DNA from: Begonia masoniana
Lineage: Eukaryota > Streptophyta > Magnoliopsida > Cucurbitales > Begoniaceae
Assembly (NCBI GenBank): GCA_022432975.1
Contig: CM039506.1
Span: 11,536,831-11,600,830, forward strand
Reading direction: 5' to 3'
Length of the DNA stretch: 64,000 nucleotides
Shown here: positions 35,601 to 46,512 of the stretch, piece by piece
Layout of the letters: every line of letters begins with the position of its first letter
How positions within the stretch are numbered: the stretch's first letter is position 1
The notes under the pieces: model-generated
What the model was told of the DNA's origin: nothing
Seen by the model: the letters and a program-made list of their open reading frames with translations, nothing else
The model's database searches: none
Program-made: the position numbers and the translations under genes

Positions 35601-35990
35601 TGATGTCATCACACATCCGATTCATCTGCTGCCTATATCTGCTGATGACATCATTACATCTTCCGATGACGTCATTACACATTCCGATTCCATCTGCTGC
35701 CTATATCTTTCGATGATGTCATCACCTATTCTGATGATGTCATCTTACCTGTCGAATTCATCTGCTGCCTATATCTGCCGATGACGTCATTACATCTTCC
35801 GATGACATCATCACACATCCGATGCCATCTGCTGCCTATATCTTTTGATGACGTCATCACCTATTCCGATGATGTCATCATACCTGCCGAATTCATCTGC
35901 TGCCTATATCTGCCGAAGACGTCATTACGTCTTCCGATGACGTCATCACACATCCGATTCCATTTGCTGCCTATATCTTCTAATGACATC
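32650..35990 (+). repeat. Expanded 68-bp/21-bp array in the 3' LTR
   Basis: About 27 near-identical 68-bp units fill 32650-34470, mostly with TGATGTCA in place of TGACGTCA. Two blocks of pure 21-bp units (GATGACGTCATTACATCTTC plus C) follow at about 34485-34640 and 34795-35040. More mixed units continue to 35990. The LTR length difference comes mainly from this array. Confidence 0.95.
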
Positions 35991-36332
35991 ATCCACATCA
36001 CATCTGCCTAAATCTTCCGTTATTATTTTTGCTTACATCTACCGATTTCACTTGATGCCTGCTTCTTCCGTCAACGCCTTCTGCTAGCTTATTTACTTTT
36101 GTTTCATCACTTCCTGCTTTTCTTCTACTATCCATTTTACGTTCCGATTCTGTTAACTGTTTTCCCGTTTGATTTCGAATCCAGAGAACTCTCTCCCACT
36201 GTCAATGTGTTAAAAGTATAATGTTCAAAAAAAAAAAAAACGTAGTCCCTATTTTCTGTTATCTGTCCCGGAGTGACGGCTTGGTTCTCGGGTCTTGCTG
36301 ATCGGGATCCGGATTTGGGTCGTCACAAAAGG

Positions 36333-37200
36333 TAAAGATTACGCCAGCCGTGATAAACTCCTTTTATAATTTAGAGGATGTGGAAGATGAATATTATATG
36401 CACGCGGATAATCATTCCCCACAATTCCTGAAAGCTGTGTTGAAGGAAATCGCTAAACCCGACGCTACTTGGGATGTTTCTAAAACTGGATCCTTTTCTC
36501 TTCCTCGTATTAAGCTACTGCCAAAAGCAAGTCTGGTATCATTTTATTAAAAGTCGTTTATTACCTTCTTCTCATGGCCAGCATGTCACAAAAGTAGAGC
36601 TATTTTGTTATATTGCCTTCTGACTGGGAAACGTATCAATGTGGGACTGATTTTATACCGACACTTATGTGCTAATGCATTACAACCCAAGGGGCAATTT
36701 TTCTTTCTCTCTCTCATAACAGGATTATGTGAACATGCTGGAGTGATTTATGAAGACCAAGAAGAAAAATTGACACCAGCATCAAGCATTACTCCTGTGG
36801 CAATAAAAAAGATTGCATTGAACAAAATGTTGGAAGAAACTTTTGAGAAGGCAGCACCTAGAAAGCGAAACACCCATGCTCCATATGCTGCAAGCGGAGC
36901 TGCAACATTAGCATAAAGCACTGTCTACCAGCAATAAATTATGGAGGGCTTGAGGCTTTTGGATGAAACATTGGCCAAGTGACAAGAAACTCTACTCATG
37001 ATCGAACAGCGACTGAGCCAACAAGAGGTCCAGCAATTTCACATAGATGCAAGTCTTCGAAGAATGAAACGAAAGAGCAGAGTATTCTGGCGTTACAGCA
37101 AACTTCGCGACAGAGCATTGACCGAGAGTTTGACCAGGTCTTTTGCTGAGCCCTGACCAACCTTCCCTCATTTTCCAACCATGCTGCTCCATGACTCTGA
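36333..37200 (+). pseudogene. Athila extra ORF, 3' part
   Basis: Resumes as KITPAVINSFYNLEDVEDEY, then GSFSLPRIKLLPKASL, a frameshift near 36540 (WYHFIKSRLLPSSHGQHVTK in another frame), LLYCLLTGKRINVGLILYRH and SLITGLCEHAGVIYED. This follows the known Athila ORF3 pattern (AW..F...LLP..H...V...R..LLY.ILTG..INVG...). A further stretch with TLLMIEQRLSQQEVQQFHID extends to about 37200 after stops at 36916 and 36979. Function of this protein family is unknown. Confidence 0.75.
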
Positions 37201-38256
37201 GCCCGATTTAGACAATGAAGACTAACAATCCGAGGAAGTTCTTGCCCCCTCTTTTTGTTTGCATTCTATTTTGTTTGACAGTGGGGACACTATCAATTTT
37301 TTAGTTTGGGGGTAAGGAAATAGGATGGGTAGAAAAGTTAGTTGTTGGCTGTGACAAAAATCAAATGAATAATAATGCAATTTTCAAGTGTTTCCAAATT
37401 GAGTAAGTTTAGTGAATAATGCAACTGCCACACATTATTAGAAATTAATTAAGATTTATTCCCATGAGCTTATTTTTTTTAATACAAACTCTTTTTAATT
37501 GCTTAGGAATATCATCCTTACTAGACCTTACAATTATATGTAGATGACAACAATTCAGTGTTTGATGAAGGAAATTAGTAATAAAAGACTTCTTCTAAAA
37601 AAAAGCAAACATAAAATAGATTATTAACCTAATAAGTTTGGAAAATGAATAAGTGCAATTTTCTAATCTACTTTCAATTTCGAGTGAGCCTTTTGGATAT
37701 TCGATGGGTAGAAATAAATTAGAGGAACTTTGGGACGAACTCTGTTGCATAATTATTGACTATACTCTTCTATTATTTTATATGAGTATATATCTTTAAG
37801 TAACACTACTGAGTAACCGGAGGGCTTCATGACCATTGTTGTTAATCGCATAAAAAGGTAGTGTAACTTATAAAGAAAGTCAATAGAAAAATTGTATATC
37901 TCCTTTACTTATTTGTGTATTATATTATCAAAAAGAAGAAGAAAAAGAAGAACATTTGAAAGCTAGTTGACTTAGGAAAGACATTGAAGAATTGGTATTC
38001 TATGATATTCATTGCTATATTTAGTTTTGATTTTTGAACTTTGCAATTTAAGAAGAGTTTGAGCGCGCACACACTTTGAAAAATTATTTTATTGGGAATA
38101 ACTCTATGTTAATTGCTTATAATTGTGATAGTAGATTTTTTCATAAGATTACAAGTTTCAAAATATTTTGGAAATTGCATGAAATTCAATAATGTTACCT
38201 TGAGAATTCTTTAATTTTGATTTTATTTTGCATCACTCGAGGTTGAGTAATGGTTC
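37201..38256 (+). other. Athila 3' non-coding region
   Basis: AT-rich, no frame of note. Begins with TCTATTTTGTTTGACAGTGG and ATTTTTTAGTTTGGGGGTAAGG, then continues to the polypurine tract. Confidence 0.6.
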
Positions 38257-38271
38257 AAGTTGGGGGGTATT
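38257..38271 (+). other. Athila polypurine tract
   Basis: AAGTTGGGGGGTATT lies directly before the 3' LTR start TGATAACTC. Confidence 0.85.
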
Positions 38272-39222
38272 TGATAACTCTTAAATTAGAGTTATTTTAT
38301 ACTATTTTTAATTAATAGAACTTATATGATTTGAGTGAATGTAAGAAGAAATTAGTAGAATTTACTATAATTGCTGCAAGATGCTGCAACATTAAGAGAT
38401 TGGTTAAATTTAACGTATTTAATGCATATTCTCTAATAAAGTAGATTTTTATCAGTTATTCAAATTTTTTATTATCTTATTTGAATGCAGATTTATTAGT
38501 AAGAAAATACAAAAGGAAAGATTGATGTTTGAAGAGAGAAGCAAATTAAAAGGATGAAGATTTTGAAGAGAGAGAAAATAAATCACCAAAGGAGACTATT
38601 TTTTCCTAAAATAAATGACAGAAATCAAGGAAGAGGAGAAAAATTTGGCGGAAGAATCAATTAGAATCAAAAGAGAGAAAAGGGATCTGGAGAAAAAAAA
38701 AAAAGGAGAGGCTGGGCACGCAGAACGAAAAGAGGAGGAGATTATTGGTCTGCGGCTAGAGACGTCAAATACAATTCTTCTTCTCTTATTTTTATTTTGT
38801 TTATTAATATTATTATTTTTAGTTTTATTATCATGATTTTTTGCTAGACTTTTTAATCTTGGTTAGGACAGAAAATACTCATTACATATTTTTATTTTGA
38901 TCTATGAATGTTACGTATTTTTCATCGAACAATTTCTCATGATTTTGATTGCGAAATTCGAATTTTGTTGATAGGCAAGTTTGATTTCACATGTTCCTAT
39001 TGTATCGATAGGTAAATAGAAATTGTAAGATTCCTGAGTAATTAAATAAATTAAATTTGTTGCAAAGTCACTAACATTTAATTTATTTGACATCGAAAAT
39101 AGGTTTACATGAAAATTCAGATTAAGTTTTGTCTTTTCCAAGTCGAAAAGAAATTTTGAAACGAATTTAACTAGGTAATTCAATAGAACTCTATAAACGT
39201 TAAGAATTATTGTTTTTTCCTA
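38272..39222 (+). mobile_element. Athila 3' LTR, first part
   Basis: Aligns with 16413-17320 of the 5' LTR. Interrupted at 39223 by the Cassandra element. The last five bases, TCCTA, are the target duplication repeated at 53265-53269. Confidence 0.92.
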
Positions 39223-39273
39223 TGTAACGACCATTTTTCCCAGTAAGATATTGTCCGCTCTAGGGATTGGGCT
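39223..39273 (-). mobile_element. Cassandra LTR (left), outer piece
   Basis: TGTAACGACCATTTTTCCCA followed by GTAAGATATTGTCCGC matches 43859-43910. It is cut by a solo LTR; GGGCT (39269-39273) is one side of an imperfect duplication with AGGCT (43448-43452). Confidence 0.88.
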
Positions 39274-40183
39274 TGTAACACTTGATTTTATGGGTTTTTG
39301 ATTTGTGCACGCAAGGGCAATTTTGTAAATAACTGAAACATGTCCGTTTTGCGAATCGAGAGTTTTAATGGAATCATCATAATTAATATGAATTTTCAGA
39401 GAATTATATGAATTTAAGAAAATCAAACCGAAATATAATGCTTAAGTTTCTGGTTTTGACCCTATAGCGATTTAATTCGTAGAAATAGCAAAATAAATCT
39501 GTTTGATGAAAAGAAAGTTTTATTAGAGCCCTAGTAATAAGTTGGAATTATTAGTGAAATAAGGAAATTTTAGAGAAACCGAACCGATAGTCGAACAATA
39601 GGTTGAACGAAGAGTTAAACCGAAGGGCAAATAAGTAAATTGCCAAGCCAAATTTAATTAAAACCCAAATACCCCAATTCCCCCACACTTGAACGATTTT
39701 GTAGAGGAGAATAGGGCTTCGGCAATTTTCCTCCTCCAACGACGATTCTTCATCATCTTCAACGATTCTTCCTTCAATCTTCAAGAGTTCTTCACGTTTT
39801 CTCTTCCCCTCGTGATTCTAGGTAAGTCTCTATGGTTTTTCGGCTTTAGTTTTTTACTTTTAGAGGTTGGAACGTTTAGGGTTTCATAGGAATTTCATAG
39901 AAATAGTCGGGTTTTGTTAGGAAACGTTAGAAATTACCTTATTAACGTTTATTAGTCAAAATATTTGGGTGTATTTGTCGTTTGATTGAAAAATCAAGTT
40001 TGGAGCTTGGTGAAACCTCCATTAATGGAGTTTGAGAATTTGTGAGCGTAAGTTGCTCGATGAAATGCCCGAGAGAGATTTATTAGAGTTTTAGGAAATT
40101 TCCTTTAGTTAGGAGTTTCGTAAATTTCTGAAATTTTATGTTTAATCTCGGTTTTGACAAAAGAACGCTATGGTTTGCTTTAG

Positions 40184-40823
40184 GTGACAAGGCTCGAACC
40201 AAGGAGCTCGGTATGCACGGGACGAGAGGTAAGTTTTTGTGACTTACTTGGCCAATTTGGCCTACACCATAAAAATTTGTTGATTCAAGGATTTTGGAGA
40301 TGTTTGATTGTTTTGGGTAATAGGTCGGGTAGTTAGTTTAGTTTAAATTGTGCAATGTTTTCGTTTATTGCTTGTTATGTTTTGAGGTCGTTTATTGTAT
40401 CGCACGTGTCCACGCATCATGGTTTTCTCAAAAAGCATGAAAAGAATTTTTCATGCACATTTTCATGAAAATGAAAAGCATAATGAAAAGGTAAAGAAAT
40501 GTATGAAATAATGGTCACGTCAGTGGCGGTGGTTCAGACATGGCTGTCCAGTGAAGCATGTTTTCCCCCGGGTAGATGAAAGGGGCTATCCAACCACCGG
40601 ATGTGCCGCTTTTATCTACTGAGAGTGAAGCCCCAGTGACATAAATGAAATGAAATGTATAGCGAAAAGGTAGGATGCATGATTTATGAACTGTACATGC
40701 ATAGCATTCACGTGCATTCACGTAGACTTATTGTGCCCCTAGCTCACATTTTATTTCTATGGTGTAAGTGATATAGAACAAGGTGATGAGGATTTCCCTC
40801 CCTCAGACGAGCTTGCGGCTTGA
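40184..40823 (+). other. LTR short-exon module (solo LTR A)
   Basis: Segment 40184-40228 (45 nt) lies between CTTTAG and GTAAGT, with TTGGCCAATTTGGCCTACAC after it. The second segment starts at 40768 after GTGTAA (acceptor G changed to A). It encodes DIEQGDEDFPPSDELAA then TGA, 56 nt, longer than usual. The joined frame is open in the first segment (DKARTKELGMHGTRG). Confidence 0.42.
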
Positions 40824-41499
40824 AGGAGGATGCTTGGGAAGCGGTTGGCGTAGTCGATGCACACTTGACCCGTGAGAGTATAGGATAAATATTTTGAGTT
40901 ATTTTTGGTTGAAATGGGCTGATGGGTGATATTATTTGATGAAATGTATAGAAAAACATATTAGAGTGTTGGTATCTGGATGATGGAGAAATTGATATAT
41001 TTCGACGTATTTTGATGATTGTGGATAGCTTCCACTATATACGGATGGTCGTTGATGAAATAGATAGGATGTTGATTGTTTTGATATGGATTCAGATGAA
41101 TATTGATGAATGTGATGTTTTGGTGAAATAGAATGAATTTTGGTTGAGTTTGGATGTTTTTAAAGTAGGTTGAGGTTTTAAGTTGAAACAGATGTTTCGT
41201 GTCGGGAATTGATGGTTTTAGGTAGGGTGTTCGGTTTTTGGATGAGTAATTTAGTTGGATTGTTGATGGATATTTTGATGATGAAATTTGAAGTGTGTAT
41301 TAGGTGAAAATTTGAAGAAAAACGGCAAAGTGGTAGAAAAAGGGGCAAGAGGGCGCGGGTGGTGCGCCGGCATGGCGCTGGAGGCGCGCTGGCCGTGCAC
41401 GGCGCGCGCGTAGGACCGCGCTGGCTTGCTATGGGCGCGCAGCCCAGGATGTTCCCAAAGCCGATCGATCGCGCCCAGAGGGCGAATCGATTCCAAGCG

Positions 41500-43062
41500 G
41501 CGTTTATGGTCGTTTTTAGTCGGGAATCCAGAGCTGGCCCGATCGATCGGCGTTTATGGTCGTTTTTAGTCGGGAATCCAGAGCTGGCCCGATCGATCGG
41601 CGTTTATGGTCGTTTTTAGTCGGGAATCCAGAGCTGGCCCGATCGATCGGCGTTTATGGTCGTTTTTAGTCGGGAATCCAGAGCTGGCCCGATCGATCGG
41701 CGTTTATGGTCGTTTTTAGTCGGGAATCCAGAGCTGGCCCGATCGATCGGCGTTTATGGTCGTTTTTAGTCGGGAATCCAGAGCTGGCCCGATCGATCGG
41801 CGTTTATGGTCGTTTTTAGTCGGGAATCCAGAGCTGGCCCGATCGATCGGCGTTTATGGTCGTTTTTAGTCGGGAATCCAGAGCTGGCCCGATCGATCGG
41901 CGTTTATGGTCGTTTTTAGTCGGGAATCCAGAGCTGGCCCGATCGATCGGCGTTTATGGTCGTTTTTAGTCGGGAATCCAGAGCTGGCCCGATCGATCGG
42001 CGTTTATGGTCGTTTTTAGTCGGGAATCCAGAGCTGGCCCGATCGATCGGCGTTTATGGTCGTTTTTAGTCGGGAATCCAGAGCTGGCCCGATCGATCGG
42101 CGTTTATGGTCGTTTTTAGTCGGGAATCCAGAGCTGGCCCGATCGATCGGCGTTTATGGTCGTTTTTAGTCGGGAATCCAGAGCTGGCCCGATCGATCGG
42201 CGTTTATGGTCGTTTTTAGTCGGGAATCCAGAGCTGGCCCGATCGATCGGCGTTTATGGTCGTTTTTAGTCGGGAATCCAGAGCTGGCCCGATCGATCGG
42301 CGTTTATGGTCGTTTTTAGTCGGGAATCCAGAGCTGGCCCGATCGATCGGCGTTTATGGTCGTTTTTAGTCGGGAATCCAGAGCTGGCCCGATCGATCGG
42401 CGTTTATGGTCGTTTTTAGTCGGGAATCCAGAGCTGGCCCGATCGATCGGCGTTTATGGTCGTTTTTAGTCGGGAATCCAGAGCTGGCCCGATCGATCGG
42501 CGTTTATGGTCGTTTTTAGTCGGGAATCCAGAGCTGGCCCGATCGATCGGCGTTTATGGTCGTTTTTAGTCGGGAATCCAGAGCTGGCCCGATCGATCGG
42601 CGTTTATGGTCGTTTTTAGTCGGGAATCCAGAGCTGGCCCGATCGATCGGCGTTTATGGTCGTTTTTAGTCGGGAATCCAGAGCTGGCCCGATCGATCGG
42701 CGTTTATGGTCGTTTTTAGTCGGGAATCCAGAGCTGGCCCGATCGATCGGCGTTTATGGTCGTTTTTAGTCGGGAATCCAGAGCTGGCCCGATCGATCGG
42801 CGTTTATGGTCGTTTTTAGTCGGGAATCCAGAGCTGGCCCGATCGATCGGCGTTTATGGTCGTTTTTAGTCGGGAATCCAGAGCTGGCCCGATCGATCGG
42901 CGTTTATGGTCGTTTTTAGTCGGGAATCCAGAGCTGGCCCGATCGATCGGCGTTTATGGTCGTTTTTAGTCAGGAATCCAGAGTGGGCCCGATCGATCGG
43001 CGTTTATGGTCGTTTTTAGATCGGGAATCCAGAGCTGGCCCGATCGATCGGCCTTTGGGCTC
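41500..43062 (+). repeat. 50-bp minisatellite, about 31 copies
   Basis: The unit contains CGGGAATCCAGAGCTGGCCC, then GATCGATCGGCGTTTATGGT, then CGTTTTTAGT. Copies from about 41510 to 42960 look identical; only the last two show changes (CAGGAATCCAGAGTGGG at 42971, one extra base at 43020). Each unit carries the palindrome CCGATCGATCGG. Frames across it are repeat translations. Confidence 0.97.
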
Positions 43063-43452
43063 GATCGATCGGCTTTACACTTGACCCCAACGTGATTTTT
43101 TTTCAAAAATTGACTTTTCAAAACACTTTTAAACCCGACCTTTTAAGGACCCAAAAACCGAGTCAACATTTTTCCGAAAAATGGTTTTAACCTCGTTTTA
43201 GTGATGTAAACGTTGACGAACTTTAAGGTTAAGTTAGAGCCCAAATGTCTAGATATGGATTGAAAGCCCGAGTCCGTTCTCTAATGATTAAACAAATGAA
43301 AAGGAAAGGAAACGAGAAATGCAATGAAAGAAAAGAAAAAAAAAATTTAAGTGAGAACGGGCGAGGGTAACACACTTGTATGTATGTATGCACGCACGGC
43401 ACAGGTCGTGGCGGCACCGACTCGGGGTCAGGGTCGGGGTCGTCACAAGGCT

Positions 43453-43788
43453 GCATCCCAATATCCTCCCCTCATGGCTTTGTTTGGCGAGGACTTCCCA
43501 GTCGGTCACCGAACCTGGTACTACTCTCGTCGAAGTACTTTTAACTTCGGAGTTCTTATGGGATCCGTTACCAATTGTTCTCCAAAACGCGTCTTACTAT
43601 CTTGGGAAGATTTCCTTACATATGTTTCATTTTCATATACTTTCCCAAGAGATGTGGGATTGTGACGACCCCCCTTTTTACGACCAGGGATTTGCCTATA
43701 CTTGAGTCCGGGATTCGCCTACACTCGGCTTAGGTCCCGAGGTTTTTCCCGTAGTCGTATTCATACGTGCACATTCGGGTCATCACAA
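43453..43788 (-). mobile_element. Cassandra LTR (left), inner piece
   Basis: Continues the left LTR after the solo LTR, to GGTCATCACA at 43788. Contains the 5S-like block and, at 43666-43788, a segment starting TGTGACGACC that is also present at 53141-53264. Confidence 0.85.
43487..43567 (-). pseudogene. 5S rRNA-like sequence in Cassandra LTR (left)
   Basis: On the minus strand it reads CGGATCCCATAAGAACTCCG, AAGTTAAAAGTACTTCG, GAGAGTAGTACCAGG and TTCGGTGACC, then CTGGGAAGTCCTCG. These match plant 5S rRNA in order (GGATCCCATCAGAACTCCGAAGTTAA..., GAGAGTAGTACTAGG, GGGTGACC, CTGGGAAGTCCTCG). It covers the 5S internal promoter region, with changes in it. It is an LTR component, not an rRNA gene. 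Confidence 0.9.
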
Positions 43789-43858
43789 TCACCCTCCCTC
43801 AGGGACCCAACATTCTCGTTGGCCACATTTCTGGTTGGGTACAGGCTCTGATAGCATT
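43789..43858 (-). other. Cassandra internal region with PBS and PPT
   Basis: On the minus strand, TGCTATCAGAGCC (43844-43856) is a tRNA-Met-type primer site next to one LTR. GAGGGAGGGTGAT (43789-43801) is the polypurine tract next to the other. Nothing lies between that could code for protein. Confidence 0.85.
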
Positions 43859-44124
43859 TATAACAACCCATTTTTCCAGTAAGATGTTGTCCGCACTAGG
43901 TATTGGACCGCAGCCCAATATCCTCCCCTCACGGCTTTGTTTGGCGAGGACTTTCCAATCGGTCACCCAACCTGGTACTACCTCACCGAAGTACTTTTAA
44001 CTTCGAAGTTCTTATGGGATCCGTTGCCAATTGTGCTCCACAACGCATCTTACTATCTTGGGAGGATTTCCTTACATATGTTTCATTTCTATATACTTCC
44101 CCAAGCGATGTGAGATTGTGATAA
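43859..44124 (-). mobile_element. Cassandra LTR (right), first piece
   Basis: TATAACAACCCATTTTTCCA (TG changed to TA at the end) matches the left LTR start. Interrupted at 44125; GATAA (44120-44124) pairs with GATGA (53141-53145), one mismatch. Confidence 0.85.
43942..44022 (-). pseudogene. 5S rRNA-like sequence in Cassandra LTR (right)
   Basis: Second copy of the 5S-like block. On the minus strand it reads CGGATCCCATAAGAACTTCG, then GGTTGGGTGACC, with a gap in the GAGAGTAG part (GGTGAGGTAG). Confidence 0.88.
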
Positions 44125-44269
44125 TGTAGCAACCGGTAATTGTCAGCCTTGATTTTTAATAGTATCATTTTGAGACTTTTAATTTTATAGAATTAAGTAA
44201 ATTTGATTGGTTTTTTAAAGAGGTTAAAGTTGGTTAGCCATGGGCATATGTGTATTGTGGAGCAAGTGT

Positions 44270-44276
44270 TATAAAT
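44270..44276 (+). promoter_or_regulatory. TATA box in LTR family E
   Basis: TATAAAT about 145 bp into the LTR. The same box is at 51156-51162 in the 3' LTR. A pyrimidine-rich leader with donor AG/GTGAG (about 44382) follows. Confidence 0.55.
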
Positions 44277-44593
44277 GGAGGGTTTAATGAAGGTTTAGCC
44301 GCTACTGTTTCTCATTTCTTCATTCGGCATTCAAGCTCAGTGGTTCCTCGAGGCGACTTCCTCTTCGATTCTTCTCCGACTTAGGTGAGTTTTACTTTGA
44401 TCTCTCGCTATTTTAGTGATTATAGATAATAGAGAGGATTGTAGATGCGTATTTTGAGAATGTTGGGAGTGAGAGTTGAGTTTGGTTTTGTAGTGAATCG
44501 GGAATATATGAAGAACAGAGCCTCCAAACTAGTTTCCCTTAAATTTCTGGATAGTTTAGAATGGTGTTAAGTAATGTTGTGCTTGTGTTTTAG

Positions 44594-45162
44594 GTGAGCC
44601 AACTCTTGAAATAGCTTACAATCAGGAATCTCTCAGGAAACAAGGTAAGTGGAGTATGTGTATGCCTTCGGGCCTACATCACAAAACAGTAGGTTTATGC
44701 ATGTTTGAATGTTTTCAGTATGTCATGCATCAAGTTTTATTGAATGAGAATGAAAATAATTTACATGTAATGGCATGGTAAGGCATGAACAGGTTGTAAC
44801 AGATCAGCTATTAAGGGAACTAATCCGCCCCTTAATTGAGTAGAGGATGTAGACTTTGGGAAAATTGATCTACTTCCCATCGAACAGAGGGATCAGATCA
44901 GCTATTAAGGGAACTAATCCGCCCCTTAATCGAGTAGAGGATGTAGACTTTGGAAAAATTGATCCACTTTCCATTGTACCGAGAGATCAACAGAAAACGA
45001 ATTCAACTGAGTGGTGAAAGTAGAAACTGCATGTTTAGACCTTATGTTTCAGCATTTCATTTCTTTATGCTCTACTTATTTAGCATTAGGCTAATAGATG
45101 AGTTTTGTGATGTAGGTGCTGAGGTTTTAACAGGTGATTTCTCTGAGTTTACAGAAAGATAG
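44594..45162 (+). other. LTR short-exon module (family E, 5' LTR)
   Basis: Segment 44594-44644 (51 nt) lies between GTTTTAG and GTAAGT, followed by CCTTCGGGCCTACATCAC. TGATGTAG precedes the 47-nt frame 45116-45162 encoding AEVLTGDFSEFTER then TAG. The joined frame is open (EPTLEIAYNQESLRKQG). No in-frame ATG. Confidence 0.45.
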
Positions 45163-45694
45163 GCGAAGTTGATGGAGCACATCTATGCCACGGTTTGGTG
45201 CACTGATGAGGCGGTTTAACTAATGTCAGTATGTGAAGTCTTAGTGGACAAGTGTTTTGTTGAAGTGTGCTGAGGATTTTAAAAACAGTAGTAGTAGTTT
45301 TAATGTTTTAATATGTTTTTGAGATTTTTTTGATTATGAAAACATGGTTGGTTTTAATCGTAGTTGCAAATTCTGAATTTTTAGTAAGTTGTGGAATTAG
45401 TGTTGTTTTTGCTGGGAATGTGGATTTGACTGTGTTTTAATTGACAGAGATGACTTTTAATGTTTTGATTTTGGATTGAAAACTCCCTGAAAATTGTACT
45501 TGTGTTTTGTCTAAAGAGGTCTTGTGTATTGTGTTCGCCAGACAGTGTATTTTGTCTGAGTTTGGATTCAGGGTTGTGTGGACGAATGTGTCGTCCAATG
45601 TCATGGACTAGTATATCGTCAAGATACAAAGGAGAAAACAGTTGCTTGTTCTGTGGGCAGGTGTAGTCGTCCCAAGTTAGGATTATGAACATCG

Positions 45695-45900
45695 CCCAAA
45701 GTCACGTGACCCGTGGATTATAAAGTCACGTGGTCAGTGGACGATGAGTTTAAGTAAGTCTATGGAGTTTAGTCCGTGGACAATGAGTCTTTGTAAACCG
45801 TGAGTAATGAAGTCACGTGACCCGTGGACGATAAAGTCACGTGGCCCGGGAACGATAAAATTTAAGTAAGTCTATGGACAAAAATCCGTAGACGTTAAAC
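45695..45900 (+). repeat. G-box (CACGTG) repeat tract in the 5' LTR
   Basis: Four AGTCACGTGACCCGTGG or AGTCACGTGGNCCGTGG units, spaced 24 bp within pairs, mixed with GTGGACGATGAG and GTGGACGATAAAG. The core TCACGTGA is a perfect palindrome. Confidence 0.85.
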
Positions 45901-46390
45901 CTATTTAGCCGTGGACGAGGGGAACAGTAGACCACAGTTATCGTCTAGAGTATTGTTATCCAAAACGTTGTCGTTTAAATTAATGTTGTTTGTAGCGACA
46001 TCGTCCACAGTCACTTGTTCAGAGCTAGTTGTCCAATGTCGCTGGTCCAGAGTTCGTCGTCCAGAGCCGTAGACGGGCATGTCGTCTAAGGTCAGAGTCG
46101 ACAAACTCTGTATGTGTTAGATTGACAATAATGTCGAACTGGCTGCAGATGTCTCCGAGATGTTTCGAACGTTTTCGCTACAGTCTTGTTTAACCAGTAA
46201 GAATTCTCTAGCCAATTTTCGTAAAGACTCTGTTTTATACATGAATGTTTTCCGCTGCAAGTTTTGATGTTTTTAAACAAACTTTGAATTTTAGCCGTTG
46301 AGTGGAAATTTTAAATTTTCCTACTATTTTTCTTATATAGTCGGAGTATGTGATTAACAAACTGGGTTTACTAATTCGGGGCATTATAGT

Positions 46391-46402
46391 ATGGTATCAC
46401 TC
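46391..46402 (+). other. Primer binding site (degenerate tRNA-Met type)
   Basis: ATGGTATCACTC shortly after the 5' LTR resembles TGGTATCAGAGC with several changes. Confidence 0.6.
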
Positions 46403-46512
46403 ATTAGTACCGATCTTCGCATGGAAGTACTCCAACAACTGTAAGTGTTTATGTTAACCTTAGTTATTAGATATTTATGAGAGTAATTAACCTTGTCCAG
46501 GAATATAGCGAA

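Larger units (their letters stand above)
26296..36327 (+). mobile_element. Non-autonomous LTR retrotransposon with giant repeat-filled LTRs
   Basis: 5' LTR 26296-30449, internal region of only 615 bp, 3' LTR 31065-36327, and perfect TSD AAAGG. The internal region has a primer site, an open gag N-terminus and a polypurine tract; everything between gag and the tract is deleted. The LTRs are related to family B but carry huge arrays of TGACGTCA-containing repeats. First 100 bp of the two LTRs differ at only a few positions, so insertion looks fairly recent, while the arrays differ greatly. Confidence 0.93.
31065..36327 (+). mobile_element. 3' LTR (5263 bp), family D
   Basis: Aligns with the 5' LTR up to about 32640, then lacks about 400 bp present in the 5' LTR (27875-28260). 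It goes directly into a larger repeat array (32650-35990), and realigns to the end GGGTCGTCACA. Confidence 0.92.
39274..43447 (+). mobile_element. Solo LTR, family A, expanded by a 50-bp array
   Basis: Starts TGTAACACTTGATTTTATGG, ends GGGTCGTCACA. The target duplication is GGGCT/AGGCT (one mismatch). Its first part parallels family A (TTTGCGAATCGAGAGTTTTA, then AATAAGTTGGAATTATT). Length 4174 bp, of which about 1560 bp is a minisatellite. It contains a pyrimidine-rich leader near 39720-39820 ending CTAG/GTAAG. Confidence 0.9.
44125..46388 (+). mobile_element. 5' LTR of the Tekay-type element, family E
   Basis: Starts TGTAGCAACCGGTAATTGTC and ends GGGGCATTATA, where the 3' LTR has GGGGTGTTACA. 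A 94-bp tandem duplication at about 44801-44988 (repeat AGATCAGCTATTAAGGGAAC) is absent from the 3' LTR. TATA box at 44270-44276. Confidence 0.93.

Noticed and set aside
41251..41619. GC-rich frames on both strands near 41359-41496
   Set aside because: They run from LTR sequence into the 50-bp repeat; no family resemblance and no start context.
41500..43062. Regular direct repeats that could suggest a CRISPR array
   Set aside because: Units are head-to-tail with no unique spacers, in plant DNA. It is a minisatellite.
43666..43788. A separate tiny LTR or MITE starting TGTGACGACC and ending GGTCATCACA
   Set aside because: The same block closes the other Cassandra LTR at 53146-53264 in the matching place, so it is part of the Cassandra LTR itself.
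43487..44022. Functional 5S rRNA genes
   Set aside because: The 5S-like blocks are truncated and mutated and lie in paired LTRs with a primer site and polypurine tract, so they are Cassandra parts.
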